64,000 bases of DNA from Leptospira tipperaryensis (lineage in GTDB: Bacteria > Spirochaetota > Leptospiria > Leptospirales > Leptospiraceae), in contig NZ_CP015217.1 in assembly GCF_001729245.1 (NCBI RefSeq), forward strand, positions 2,972,001 through 3,036,000. The letters run 5' to 3'. Position numbers and translations under genes: made by a program. The notes beneath the pieces are model-generated. The model was given only the letters and a program-made list of their open reading frames with translations, had not been told where the DNA came from and ran no database searches. Shown here in pieces: positions 47,009 through 61,137 of the stretch. The first letter of the stretch is position 1. Each line of letters begins with the position of its first letter.

Positions 47009-47542
47009 CTACTTCTTCCGTTTTTTAGCGGCTGCCTTTTTCTTCGGCGCTTTTTTCTTCACGACCTTTTTCTTGGTCTTAGGTTTCACCTTAGTTTTCG
47101 GTTTAGCCTTTTTAGCAGCAGACTTTTTAGCCTTTGCCGCTTTCTTCTTAGGAGCGCTCTTTTTCTTAGCGGAAGCTTTCTTTTTCACTGCCTTCTTCAC
47201 GGTCGCTTTTTTAGGAGCAGCGCCCAGATTAGAAAGTGCAAAGAGAACGGCGCTATCCGATAAAGAATCCCAATCCTCTTGAAATTCATTCGGAATCTGA
47301 AGCCAATCTTTCATCGCTCTTCCCTTACCGGAAGGATCGAAAAGTTTCGCGCCTGGATAACGTTCGATGATCTCGGAGATTTTCTCCGCGCCGAGTTTTA
47401 GAACGAGCTCGCCTTGGAAGAAAGCTCCGAAGGGCTTTCCGTCTAAGTTAAGGGATTCGAGACCGAACCACTTTCCTAAGGAAGCTTGTTTGTGTTTGTT
47501 TACAAAGTTTTCTGAGAAGACTTCAAAGTTAGAATGAGACAT
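47009..47542 (-). CDS. TfoX-N domain protein with histone-H1-like tail
   Basis: 177 residues. The first ~105 form a TfoX N-terminal domain: [35 protein letters not shown], then [19 protein letters not shown]. The last ~70 are made almost only of Lys and Ala with Pro ([20 protein letters not shown] onward), the build of bacterial histone-H1-like and KU/HU tail proteins that bind DNA non-specifically. The combination suggests a nucleoid-associated protein, but that is inferred. TfoX-N domains elsewhere act in competence regulation. Confidence 0.85.
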   Translation of the reverse strand: MSHSNFEVFSENFVNKHKQASLGKWFGLESLNLDGKPFGAFFQGELVLKLGAEKISEIIERYPGAKLFDPSGKGRAMKDWLQIPNEFQEDWDSLSDSAVLFALSNLGAAPKKATVKKAVKKKASAKKKSAPKKKAAKAKKSAAKKAKPKTKVKPKTKKKVVKKKAPKKKAAAKKRKK

Positions 47543-47593
47543 GCGACTAAGAGAATTCTTTCTTGAGAGTTTTCAAGAAATAAATTTTTCTGA

Positions 47594-48763
47594 TCAATGC
47601 AACCAAAGATTTACGATGCTCGCACCGTGTATTCGAGGCTGAGTCTTCGCGTGAGAATCGCTTAAAAAGATCGTTTCTCCATCCGAACCCAAGTCCCAGA
47701 GCTCCCCCCTTAAGAATACGTTCATCCCAAAAGAGGCTCCGGACTTCGAGATTCTCCCGGCTAAAGCGTATTTCAACCAAGCTTCACCTTCTCGAATCGT
47801 TCCAATATCGCCTTTTTGAATATCGGAAGGGTTCTCCGAACCGTTATAACCCTTCCAGACTTCATCCATAGCCCCATTTGAAGAAACAAAAGACGGAACG
47901 ACGATTATATTCACATTCTGTTTTCTGAATGTTTCGTAGACCGCCGGATACCAGGAATCCGCGCAAACCAAAATCCCGATCTTGCCCGCGGGTGTGGATA
48001 TTGTTTTGAGATCTTGAAGAGAAGAAGCTCGGACAAAGGGCTTTTCGTCGTCCACGGGATAAATTTTTAAGGAAGAATTCTCAGCGACCTTGCCATCCGG
48101 AAGAAAAACAAAGGATCCGTTTTGTAAAGGCCCTCTCCCGATTCTTATGATACCTCCTTCTACAGAAGGTTCGGGAAGAAGAATGGAACCGGCTACGATC
48201 GTAAGAGAATATTTTTTGGAAAGTGTCGAAAAGGCATTTTGATAAGCGAAGAGCATATCTTTTGACTTCATCCGAAAGATCGCATCGGAAACTCGGTCCT
48301 CCCCTTTCGCTTGGACCCAGTTCCAGATAAAAGAAAAAAAATTACTCAGGACCAGATTCTCCATTGCCGTCTGAATCCGATCCGCGCCGTAGACGGATTC
48401 CTTTTCCCCCGAGACCACAAGCCAAGTCCCCAAATATTCAGGAAGGACGACGATCGTCTTTGGATTTAGAAAACCTCTCTTCTGAGCGAGGACGAGATAA
48501 GATTCTATCTTTTCCCGAAACCGATCGGCGCTCGAATAGTCTTCTTGTAACATCCAAGGTTGAATTCCTAAAAGGTTTCCCTTAGCAAAGTCCTCTCCGT
48601 CGTCTAACGTTCTTTCCAGACGAGTTTGGACGGAGTTTTCGGAAGGAGATCTTCCTGTATTGGACCAGATCGTATAAAAACTAAAAAGAAAAATCAAAGA
48701 ACCAATGAGAAATCGTTTTGTAAGAATCATCGCAAGACAAGTTGCTTCTCTTTTTGATTTCAC
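47594..48763 (-). CDS. Exported nitrilase-fold (carbon-nitrogen) hydrolase
   Basis: Up to 389 residues from a GTG at 48763, or 378 from the ATG at 48730, which places the hydrophobic signal/anchor (FLIGSLIFLFSFYTIWS) at the start. The catalytic triad is visible: Glu in VVLPEYLGTW, Lys in SSLKIYPVDD and Cys in ILVCADSWYPAVYET. The end, SFGMNVFLRGELWDLGSDGE, is also family-like. Nitrilase-fold enzymes hydrolyse amides or nitriles, and one branch is the apolipoprotein N-acyltransferase; this one is too short for that. Being exported is unusual for most branches. Substrate unknown. Confidence 0.8.
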   Translation of the reverse strand: MKSKREATCLAMILTKRFLIGSLIFLFSFYTIWSNTGRSPSENSVQTRLERTLDDGEDFAKGNLLGIQPWMLQEDYSSADRFREKIESYLVLAQKRGFLNPKTIVVLPEYLGTWLVVSGEKESVYGADRIQTAMENLVLSNFFSFIWNWVQAKGEDRVSDAIFRMKSKDMLFAYQNAFSTLSKKYSLTIVAGSILLPEPSVEGGIIRIGRGPLQNGSFVFLPDGKVAENSSLKIYPVDDEKPFVRASSLQDLKTISTPAGKIGILVCADSWYPAVYETFRKQNVNIIVVPSFVSSNGAMDEVWKGYNGSENPSDIQKGDIGTIREGEAWLKYALAGRISKSGASFGMNVFLRGELWDLGSDGETIFLSDSHAKTQPRIHGASIVNLWLH

Positions 48764-48883
48764 TCAACTCTATTTTTTAAATCAAAACCGGGAAATGCGC
48801 GAGACTTATCGCTGAAACTCTCCTTCTCACTCATGATGGTTTTAACGCGGAGGCCGACAAGATGCGAAGAGGATGAGAAACCC

Positions 48884-48907
48884 GTCGAGGAAAAGAACTT
48901 CCTCGAC
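48884..48907 (-). terminator. Probable terminator of the 48.9-kb lipoprotein
   Basis: GTCGAGGAA (48884-48892) and TTCCTCGAC (48899-48907) form a nine-pair stem with a six-base loop just past the stop on the minus strand. The T-run is poor. Confidence 0.5.
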
Positions 48908-48917
48908 GCTGCTTGAA

Positions 48918-49634
48918 TCACTTAAATCTATATCTCGACTTATATGAGTAGTCTTTACTTATCGTTTCGGTTCCGATGGTTCCCGAAACATGGACGGTCT
49001 CGTCGACGGAAATGTAAGCATTGTCAAGGTCGCTCATGTTTTCCAAGGTCAGCTTCGAATTGTTTCGAGTGAACGTAACGTCAAATGTTGGAAAAAGATA
49101 TCCGTTCACTTTGTAATTGCTAGAACGAAGTCTTTGAGTTCCGCTAGCAGTCACTTTGTAAAGCGAGGCCGTGGAAGAAGGATCTACGGTTTGAGACAAT
49201 GAGAAATCTTGTAAAAGTTCTCCGTCCAACAGAACGACGGTGGATGAGTTTTCAGACGATTCGATTAAAGGAGCGATAAAAGAACAAGACGTATAAACCG
49301 CCTTGACGCCGTTCAGCTGAATCGTAGTGGTCGCACCGACTGTGTTAAACGTAATGTCTCCGGAAACTGTAGCACTTCCGCCTCTTGGACAATTCTGAGT
49401 TTGGCTCACGACCACAAAAGGCGAAACACTTCCGTTCGAATAATTTCCCGCTCCGCCGCCACCGCCGTTATTGAGATTTAGGGAAGCGTACAAACCGGAA
49501 ACGCCGGGATTTTTAGGCGCAATCGCCGCAAGCAGAAGCAGGTTTTGATCATCCGAAGATGAATTCCCCTTACTGTTGCATTGAGCAAAAAAGAGCGCAA
49601 GAACAAGCGCTACTGAAATTTTTTTTAAAAGCAT
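48918..49634 (-). CDS. Lipoprotein of unknown function
   Basis: 238 residues. The signal MLLKKISVALVLALFFAQC leads to Cys 19. A short NLLLLAAIAP stretch and a Gly/Asn-rich linker (LNNGGGGGAGNYSNGS) are followed by beta-rich sequence (GSATVSGDITFNTVGATTTI, then TVHVSGTIGTETISKD). Two Cys may pair. The layout is common for Leptospira lipoproteins. No domain is named. Confidence 0.75.
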   Translation of the reverse strand: MLLKKISVALVLALFFAQCNSKGNSSSDDQNLLLLAAIAPKNPGVSGLYASLNLNNGGGGGAGNYSNGSVSPFVVVSQTQNCPRGGSATVSGDITFNTVGATTTIQLNGVKAVYTSCSFIAPLIESSENSSTVVLLDGELLQDFSLSQTVDPSSTASLYKVTASGTQRLRSSNYKVNGYLFPTFDVTFTRNNSKLTLENMSDLDNAYISVDETVHVSGTIGTETISKDYSYKSRYRFK

Positions 49635-49699
49635 AATCGAATCCTCCTAATGGACTGACCAGCTTACGAAAGAAGGAACGGACTTGTGCCAGAAAAAAA

Positions 49700-50488
49700 T
49701 TAAAATCGAATCGCAACTCCGGCAGAAATTTCTTTCGTCTGAACGGAGACATTCATTTTCGGAACGAACGTCCAGTCTTCGAATTTATAACCGAAAAAAG
49801 CATCCATAAGCAAAACAAAAACAAAGGCGGAAAGATAGGCTTCCTTCTCTTGTTCATAACGTCCCTTCTGTAGGATTTGACCGTTCGTCAAACGAATCTT
49901 ATGCGACTCGGAATAGGAATTATTTACAAGGGCAGTTAGCAAAAGGTTCGTGCTTCCCGAGGCCAAGGCAAGGAAGACGTAAGGAGGAGGCATAATCGGA
50001 TGACGACTTTTATCCAGGGACTCCACGGAATTCAAATAGAGATAATTTTTATGAACGAGAAAGAGTTCGGCGAGAATGAAAAAAAATCCCAAACCTTTGA
50101 CGGAATAAGAATCGGACCGAGCCATCCGAGACCAACCCGGTATCAATCCTTCGGAGAAAACGGCAACACCGGATTTTTTCGGCTTTGTTTCCGATAGATT
50201 GTTAGAGGAGGAAGCTTCTTTGTTAATTATTTCTGTTTTTGAATTCGGTTCAAGAATTCGAGCCGACTTGGGAACGTCATCGGAAACAAATATTTTTAGA
50301 ACCTTCGAAAGAGGAATGCTTTCAATTTTGCCGTTCGGATGAGAGATTTCGAAACCGTTCGCTACTGGTTTAATCTTTACGTTTTCTATTCTTCTGCCAT
50401 TCTTTAAGAGCACCGACTTGGCGCTCAGATCGAGACAAAACAATAAACTAAAAATCAGAAGCGGGCAAAAGCGAGTAAAGGTTCGCAT
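49700..50488 (-). CDS. Membrane protein with an N-terminal Sm-like motif
   Basis: 262 residues from the ATG at 50488, which gives a signal peptide (FCPLLIFSLLFCLDLSAKS). The frame is open to 50650. Residues ~28-75 repeat the pattern of the neighbouring sigma-partner's C-terminus: SVLLKNGRRIENVKIKPVAN, then SIPLSKVLKIFV. The rest has hydrophobic segments (KGLGFFFILAELFLVHKNYL, AYLSAFVFVLLMDAFFGYKF) and ends in VSVQTKEISAGVAIRF, a barrel-like end. DUF5683-like organisation is possible. It is divergent from the ECF sigma operon. Confidence 0.68.
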   Translation of the reverse strand: MRTFTRFCPLLIFSLLFCLDLSAKSVLLKNGRRIENVKIKPVANGFEISHPNGKIESIPLSKVLKIFVSDDVPKSARILEPNSKTEIINKEASSSNNLSETKPKKSGVAVFSEGLIPGWSRMARSDSYSVKGLGFFFILAELFLVHKNYLYLNSVESLDKSRHPIMPPPYVFLALASGSTNLLLTALVNNSYSESHKIRLTNGQILQKGRYEQEKEAYLSAFVFVLLMDAFFGYKFEDWTFVPKMNVSVQTKEISAGVAIRF

Positions 50489-50724
50489 TCTCGAAACAGA
50501 AAAACCCAATGCTTTACATAAGTCAACTCGGTTATCAAGGCGGCCCCTACTTCTCTCAATTAAGATCTCTAACGTTCGAAATTTAAAAAAGATGTCAAGA
50601 GTCGTACAAATCTCCCCAATTAGGAATAGGAAATAATTATTTTCCTTCACAAAAGTTTTAAAAAGAATTTTTTTTTGATTTTAGCTGGCACTTTTCTTTC
50701 AGTCATCTCGTTATTTGTTTTAGA

Positions 50725-51264
50725 ATGAGTGAAAACTCCGAAGTTAGAACATTCGATTTTGACGGTTTGTATTCGAGAAATTACGAGAAGATCTTTCGAT
50801 TCCTGATGAGCAAAGGCGCTTCTCGGGAAGAGGCGGAAGAGATCTGTCAAGAAACGTTTATCAAAGTGCTCCATCATTGGGAGAATTTTGATTCTTCCAA
50901 AGGAAGTGAGAGTTCTTGGATGATAACGATTGCAAAAAATCAATTCTATGATCTGGTGCGAAAGAAAAATTCGACTCAGAACAAGGAAATCGGAAATTCC
51001 CAAAAATTTATCGAGTCGATCGCTCAAGACGGAAGAGAAAATGAGGATGAAACTTTTCAACTGGATCTATTAAAAGAAAGCTTGGAAAATCTTCCTGCGT
51101 TGGAAAAGAATATCATCCAGCTTCGTTATATTAAAAAACATACGATCAAGGAAACGGCGGAATTACTTGGAATTTCGGTGAGAACGGTAAATAGGAAAAC
51201 ATACGCTTCATTGACCGTATTGCGTTTGAGATTGCAGAGATCTGATTTCGGTTTGGAAATTTAG
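50725..51264 (+). CDS. ECF-family RNA polymerase sigma factor
   Basis: 179 residues. Region 2 is seen in [20 protein letters not shown], then [18 protein letters not shown]; region 4 in [20 protein letters not shown], then [15 protein letters not shown]. The spacing is right for an ECF sigma. It is followed 10 bases later by a FecR-like membrane protein, the usual place of an anti-sigma or signal receiver, and lies divergent from a membrane protein. The target promoters are unknown. Confidence 0.92.
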   Translation: MSENSEVRTFDFDGLYSRNYEKIFRFLMSKGASREEAEEICQETFIKVLHHWENFDSSKGSESSWMITIAKNQFYDLVRKKNSTQNKEIGNSQKFIESIAQDGRENEDETFQLDLLKESLENLPALEKNIIQLRYIKKHTIKETAELLGISVRTVNRKTYASLTVLRLRLQRSDFGLEI

Positions 51265-51274
51265 GAGGTAAAAA

Positions 51275-52342
51275 ATGGATAACGAAAAATATTCCGGCCG
51301 AAGAACGCGCATGCAAAAAGCCTTAGCCAACGAAATGACAAGATCCGAACTTTCCGAATTCTTATCGAACGAAAAATCCAAAAAAGAATTTTTCTCTCTG
51401 ATGAAACTCAAACACAAGATCGAATCGATCGAAGACGTTTCTAAAAAACAAAATGTCTCGGAATTCTTTCCTAAAAAAAGAAGTTTCGATTTTAAAATCG
51501 GCCTCTTAGTCGCTGCTTCCTTCTTTTTGATTTCTTCCTTTGCCGTTTACTTTCGCTTTTTTAGCGAGATCAAACAAGAATTTGAAATCGTAAGATCGGT
51601 CGTCACAGGGGTTTGCAAAGTCGAAAATGAAAAACAAACCCTCAAAATCAATTCCGGAAATGATTCTTTTTGCGATTTCAAGATCGAAGGAGAGTTGGGT
51701 CTGATTTTGAGAGTATTTCCGAACACCGAGTTTGAGGTCTCTAAAAATGACGAAACATTCTCTCTCCAACTAAATTCTGGAATCGTAATATTCTCGACTC
51801 ACAAAAAAAATCCTTCCACGAAGGTTCGTGCGACGGTTCACAAAATTCAGTCGGAGCTATTGGGCACGACACTTACCCTGATTTCAGAAAAGAGTTCGGG
51901 ACGTTACCAAATTCTTGTCTTAGAAGGCGGAGTGCGAGTAAAAACAGGACTTTCCGAAAATCGTAAAAGTTACGATGCGTTAGTCGGTTATTCCGTCTTG
52001 GAGGCGGAAAATCCTCAAGAGCTAACAATGGATTCGGAGTTAAAGATAATAAAAACGGAAGCAAGTGATCAGGCAAAATACTCGGGGCTTTCCGAAAATT
52101 CGAAACGTTTGTTAAACGATAAAGATTCGAAACACGATCCGGAAACCATTTCTTATCTGAAAAAGGAGATCCAGATGGATTCGGGTTCCGCAAATCCGGT
52201 TTATAGAATCACTCTAAAAAATAAAAAAACCTATCTGGGGACCGTCGAAGAAAACGAGAATTCTTATATCTTAACCGATTCCGAAGGAAACCGCAAAGAG
52301 ATCGATAAAAAAGAAATTTTAGAATTGGAATTGGTACAATAA
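51275..52342 (+). CDS. FecR-domain anti-sigma-type protein with Sm-like C-terminus
   Basis: 355 residues; SD AGGAGG lies just before the start. The N-terminal ~70 residues are cytoplasmic and charged, a membrane helix lies at about 74-93 (LLVAASFFLISSFAVYF), and the periplasmic part has FecR-like strands (LKINSGNDSFCDFKIEGELG, then NSGIVIFST and LLGTTLTLISE ... VLEGGVRVKTG). The last ~45 residues (YRITLKNKKTYLGTVEENEN, then IDKKEILELELVQ) form the small-beta-barrel motif also present in two other products of this window. It should hold or modulate the ECF sigma encoded directly upstream. Confidence 0.85.
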   Translation: MDNEKYSGRRTRMQKALANEMTRSELSEFLSNEKSKKEFFSLMKLKHKIESIEDVSKKQNVSEFFPKKRSFDFKIGLLVAASFFLISSFAVYFRFFSEIKQEFEIVRSVVTGVCKVENEKQTLKINSGNDSFCDFKIEGELGLILRVFPNTEFEVSKNDETFSLQLNSGIVIFSTHKKNPSTKVRATVHKIQSELLGTTLTLISEKSSGRYQILVLEGGVRVKTGLSENRKSYDALVGYSVLEAENPQELTMDSELKIIKTEASDQAKYSGLSENSKRLLNDKDSKHDPETISYLKKEIQMDSGSANPVYRITLKNKKTYLGTVEENENSYILTDSEGNRKEIDKKEILELELVQ

Positions 52343-52392
52343 AAACCTAAAGAAAAGGATAAAAATTATTTAGATCATTAGGATATTCTAAA

Positions 52393-52788
52393 TTACAATT
52401 TTTTACTGATCACCGGGATGCTAATGGGAGGGTTGCTCGCGTCGCAGACAAATGTGGAAAGCGCGGTAGAAACGATCGAAACTAAAAAGATCCGGTCCGC
52501 ACATTCGTCAACGGCGTCTTTCTGATACATTTTCTTTTCATCAATTCCCATAGAATCCGGAATTACGATCGTAAGTGTAAGGCCCGCCAAAGAAGCCGAT
52601 CGAGTCGGTTCGCTTTCCGCAAGACCCATGATATAGACCAACTGACTGACAAGAAGTCGATCGGAAATGATATCCTTTGCTTCCTTTCCCGTGACAAGAC
52701 TAGGATTTATATTAAGATAAGCGCAATGATTGTAAAAGAGGATCCAGAAAAGAAAAAGAAGATTCCAGGCTTTAGTTTTTCCGAACAT
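52393..52788 (-). CDS. Small lipoprotein, possibly TIGR04452-type
   Basis: 131 residues from the ATG at 52788 (a GTG at 52794 is also possible). The lipobox follows WNLLFLFWILFYNHC. The mature part (LNINPSLVTGKEAKDIISDR, then ECADRIFLVSIVSTALSTFV) has two further Cys. I recall a Leptospira-restricted lipoprotein family of this build (TIGR04452), but the match is from memory. It converges with the FecR gene. Confidence 0.65.
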   Translation of the reverse strand: MFGKTKAWNLLFLFWILFYNHCAYLNINPSLVTGKEAKDIISDRLLVSQLVYIMGLAESEPTRSASLAGLTLTIVIPDSMGIDEKKMYQKDAVDECADRIFLVSIVSTALSTFVCDASNPPISIPVISKKL

Positions 52789-52894
52789 GATCACTTCATC
52801 AGACGACCCGATTCTTTATTTTTTCCAAATTCCATTCAAATTACGAAAAAAATAATACGGATCGACTGAATCTAAGTAGTTCGGTTTATTACTT

Positions 52895-53368
52895 TTAGTA
52901 TTTCGGCCAGACGATTGAGTCGTCTTTGAAAAGAGGACTGAATCCAAAAAAGATCAATTCGTTTTCTTCAAATTGAAAGATCGCATTCAACTGATCCGAA
53001 AATGCAGTCACACCTTCTTCCCCGTCTTCATCATCATGCTCGTGATCGTGTTCTTCGTCGTCTTCTTCCAAATCACTGATTCCGTTTTTTTCGAGAAGCG
53101 CTCGAATGGTCTCGATGGATTCTCCGATGATCGGTTTTCCATAGAGAAGGATCGAAGGATTAGAAATTGTAATCGAGTAGAGTTTGTTGTCTTCGTCCGC
53201 GTCGAATTCGTATTCAGCTTCTTGAGAGAAATATTCAAACCCCGTAGACTGTGAACCTTCGTAGTCGTAATTGTAAACCTCGTCCGGTTCTCCCAACTTG
53301 GCCTTTACTTCATCCACAGACATCCCAAAATAAAGTCCGTTCAATCCCTTTCCGATTTCAATGTTCAC
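52895..53368 (-). CDS. Acidic cytoplasmic protein with His/Asp-rich stretch
   Basis: 157 residues from a GTG at 53368 that has GGAGGG just upstream; a TTG at 53389 is in frame but lacks such a site. The N-terminal part ([20 protein letters not shown]) resembles small SMI1/KNR4- or SmpA-like modules (GMSxxEVxxxLGxPD). In the middle is an acidic run with four His ([18 protein letters not shown]), which could bind metal. No signal peptide. Function unknown. Confidence 0.72.
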   Translation of the reverse strand: MNIEIGKGLNGLYFGMSVDEVKAKLGEPDEVYNYDYEGSQSTGFEYFSQEAEYEFDADEDNKLYSITISNPSILLYGKPIIGESIETIRALLEKNGISDLEEDDEEHDHEHDDEDGEEGVTAFSDQLNAIFQFEENELIFFGFSPLFKDDSIVWPKY

Positions 53369-53671
53369 ATTCCCTCCCGTGGTTCCCAAAGTTCGAAAGC
53401 AACTTTCAGGTCCGACTAAATCACAGAGTCCTCGGGACTATCGAGGCTGACAACCCCTTAAAATCCGTTTGGAATCGATTCATACAAAAAATGGTCTATC
53501 CGATCAAAATCGGCGATTTGTAAAGTCTCTTTAATAAACGGAAGCCTAACTCAAGAAGTCGAAACGAAGGATCGAAATCTATTTCAGATTTTTAGAATAT
53601 ATGGAATCGCGTGTTTTTCGATCCTTCCACGCCGTTTAGAAAAGAATTTTCTCCAACTTGTGAAGACCTTT

Positions 53672-54589
53672 TTAGAAAAGCGAATCGTCCGAAAGTTTGA
53701 GTTCTTTTCGTAAATTTCGAAATTTGTTATGATTCTGATTCCAATAATCGCTGAGAATACTCGATTCCAAGGTTGCAAAGGTCGTCATAAGATGTCCGTT
53801 AAAATCTCGAAACGTTTCTTCCCAGGCTAAAATCTTATATGGAAAACGGGATTCAATTCTGATCTTTAACGTTCTCTCCTCTTCGAGATATCGAATCGTA
53901 AAGACAGTAACGTCCTCTTGTTTTTGTTTTGAGATCGCCGCACGTAATGGTTTTAATTCTTTGTGATTGAGCCTTACATGGAAGAGTCCGGGGATCAATG
54001 TCAATTCTCCCAGAGGAATCTGATCGGGATCGAGTCTCATACGATTCCAGAGTTCGTCTTCGAGCCATTCTTTTTTTAAAAAGAATTTTCGATCGCCCTC
54101 TTGTTCAAAATAAGAATACGACTCCGCTCGAAAACGATCCTTGTCGAGATTCAACTGAGTAAAAACGTTGCCGCACCATTCTTGAGAAGACATCGCTTCT
54201 TTGAAACTATTAGGATACGTTTCCACGTCTATGGGAGTAAATACGGAAAGGGTCATGGAATACGCGTAGATCCCTGTCACAAAATTCTTAACAAAATTGA
54301 GTTTTAATACCTTGGCTCCGTCTTCTTTGTTATCCTGTGGTTGATCTAGTTTTACCTGTTTTGTTTTGGAAAAATCTTCCGTGACAAAAATCAAAATGGC
54401 TTTGCCTTTATGATTTTCTCCGTAACGAACCTGATTGAGTTCGTAACTGTCGATCTCCGCTTTTCCGGATTCCCAATAGTTATGAAATTTTTCCTTCGGG
54501 TCTGTTTGCGAGGAATCTAAAGCAGGTTTCGGTTGTTTACAAAAAGAAACATTAACGATTAAGATAAGAATTAAAATTGATCGGATCAT
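53672..54589 (-). CDS. Conserved lipoprotein, family often mislabelled septum-formation inhibitor
   Basis: 305 residues. The lipobox is LIVNVSFCKQ. Landmarks such as YWESGKAEIDSYELNQVRYG, KGKAILIFVTEDFSKTKQVK, SSQEWCGNVFTQLNLD, SYFEQEGD and LEDELWNRMRLDPDQIPLGE match a family found in Bacteroidetes and spirochaetes that public annotation often calls septum-formation inhibitor Maf, though it is unrelated to Maf pyrophosphatases. The actual role is unknown. Confidence 0.8.
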   Translation of the reverse strand: MIRSILILILIVNVSFCKQPKPALDSSQTDPKEKFHNYWESGKAEIDSYELNQVRYGENHKGKAILIFVTEDFSKTKQVKLDQPQDNKEDGAKVLKLNFVKNFVTGIYAYSMTLSVFTPIDVETYPNSFKEAMSSQEWCGNVFTQLNLDKDRFRAESYSYFEQEGDRKFFLKKEWLEDELWNRMRLDPDQIPLGELTLIPGLFHVRLNHKELKPLRAAISKQKQEDVTVFTIRYLEEERTLKIRIESRFPYKILAWEETFRDFNGHLMTTFATLESSILSDYWNQNHNKFRNLRKELKLSDDSLF

Positions 54590-54653
54590 AGCGGCTTTGA
54601 TCTTACTACAATCTAAACCTCCTTCAAGAACTTTCGAGATTGAAAAAAGTTTT

Positions 54654-55604
54654 CTATGCTTTTGCTTTCAGGGCTTGTAAAACTTTTATTTGATACGAGA
54701 AGATGTGAGATTCATTTTTTAGAACGCCTTGATCTCCATAATAAGGATATTTTTCTCGGAAGATCTGTATTTCCTCCAATTGATACCGATGTTTTCGATA
54801 ATCCGTAGAAGAATCTAAAGAATCGGCTTCCATAAAACATTCTTCCGCTTTTTTAAAATTTCCGATGGAAATAAAATAATAACCTAAATTGTTTCGGATC
54901 GATTCCTGATCGTACTCGGACAAACGAATTCTTTCGGCCTTCTTCCAATATTTTTTGGCCGATGCCAGATGCCGGTCTTTTTGGAGCAAGGCTTTGCATC
55001 CTATCTCCAAAAATCGGGTCGTCTTTTTGTCATTGGAAACACATCTCAATTCGGAGATAAAGAATACGTCCTGAATCGGAAGAATTTCCGACTTCCAATT
55101 CCGTAACAATTTTTGAATATTAGGAATTTCTCTATCTACGATCCGATTTCCGGATTCAAAATGAATCTGTTCTTTGGTTCCCAGATTCTTCCAATCCATT
55201 TTAAAAGAAAGAATCTCGTTTCCATCCTTTGTTTTCGAGCGATTCAAAACAAAGGTCATCAGAAGATTCTTGTGCAAGTTTTTCTTGGAGCCTCTTTGAT
55301 CTTTTAGAGAAGGCGTTTTTATTTTTTTTAGATCGGAGAGGTCGTTTAGGATAAAGTAAGAGTTGTCCCGGAGAGTTTCGACAACGGCCCGTCGAGCGTA
55401 AGAATATTCAGATTTACCGATTCCGTTTAGAATCAGCCTGAGACCGACCCGTCTTTCAGTCCCCGCGAATTTTCGCAATTTCATAGCATCGGGATTATTT
55501 TTGTAGCCGGCCACCGGCACATAATCGCTGTCAGGTGTGGCGTATATATTCTCTTGCAAAAAAAGAACGAAGATCAAAACTACAATGTTTAGAAACTTCA
55601 TCAT
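54654..55604 (-). CDS. Exported TPR protein
   Basis: 316 residues; MMKF start, with a second Met one codon later. The signal peptide is FLNIVVLIFVLFLQENIYA. The first 170 residues are of an unnamed type (RVGLRLILNGIGKSEYSY). The C-terminal half has TPR-like helices (KYWKKAERIRLSEYDQESIR, NNLGYYFISIGNFKKAEECF). Probably periplasmic. The 110-base gap downstream of it separates it from nuoN. Confidence 0.75.
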   Translation of the reverse strand: MMKFLNIVVLIFVLFLQENIYATPDSDYVPVAGYKNNPDAMKLRKFAGTERRVGLRLILNGIGKSEYSYARRAVVETLRDNSYFILNDLSDLKKIKTPSLKDQRGSKKNLHKNLLMTFVLNRSKTKDGNEILSFKMDWKNLGTKEQIHFESGNRIVDREIPNIQKLLRNWKSEILPIQDVFFISELRCVSNDKKTTRFLEIGCKALLQKDRHLASAKKYWKKAERIRLSEYDQESIRNNLGYYFISIGNFKKAEECFMEADSLDSSTDYRKHRYQLEEIQIFREKYPYYGDQGVLKNESHIFSYQIKVLQALKAKA

Positions 55605-55714
55605 TTTTTTAGTTTAGAATAGACGTTTCTTCTTTAAGAAAATTATAAATTTCTAAATCATAATTTCCGTTCCTTTGTTTACACTTTGGAAACGGAAATC
55701 ATCGAAACAAAAAA

Positions 55715-58869
<3,155 letters not shown>

Positions 58870-58870
58870 G

Positions 58871-60816
<1,946 letters not shown>

Positions 60817-60823
<7 letters not shown>

Positions 60824-61137
60824 TTCATCAGATTCATTTCGTCTACGTAGCTCGTCTTTTTGAGCCTATGGATCGCGATCACGATCGCGAGTCCGATCGC
60901 TGCTTCTGCGGCTGCGATCGCCATCACAAAAAATACCACAACTTCTCCGTCCACTTGGTGGAGCGCTTTTGAGAAGGTTACAAAAACAAGGTTCACTGAA
61001 TTTAAGATCAATTCAACCGACATAAAAATAAGGACCGCACTTCTTCTTACCATCACGCCGGCGACTCCGATCGTAAAGATGATCATCGCGAGAGTTAAAA
61101 AATATTCTACGGGGATTCCGGAAATCCAAAGGTTCAT
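60817..61137 (-). CDS. nuoK: NADH-quinone oxidoreductase subunit K
   Basis: 106 residues, three membrane helices. It has the family Glu positions in [20 protein letters not shown] and [20 protein letters not shown]. It overlaps nuoL by seven bases and nuoJ by four. Confidence 0.95.

Noticed and set aside
46956..47282. Rightward frame rich in Phe and Ala
   Set aside because: It is the antisense of the Lys/Ala tail of the TfoX-like protein.
50686..50701. TGGCAC-N5-TTTCA resembling a sigma-54 promoter before the ECF sigma gene
   Set aside because: The invariant GC of the -12 element is TC here, so the match fails at the most important position.
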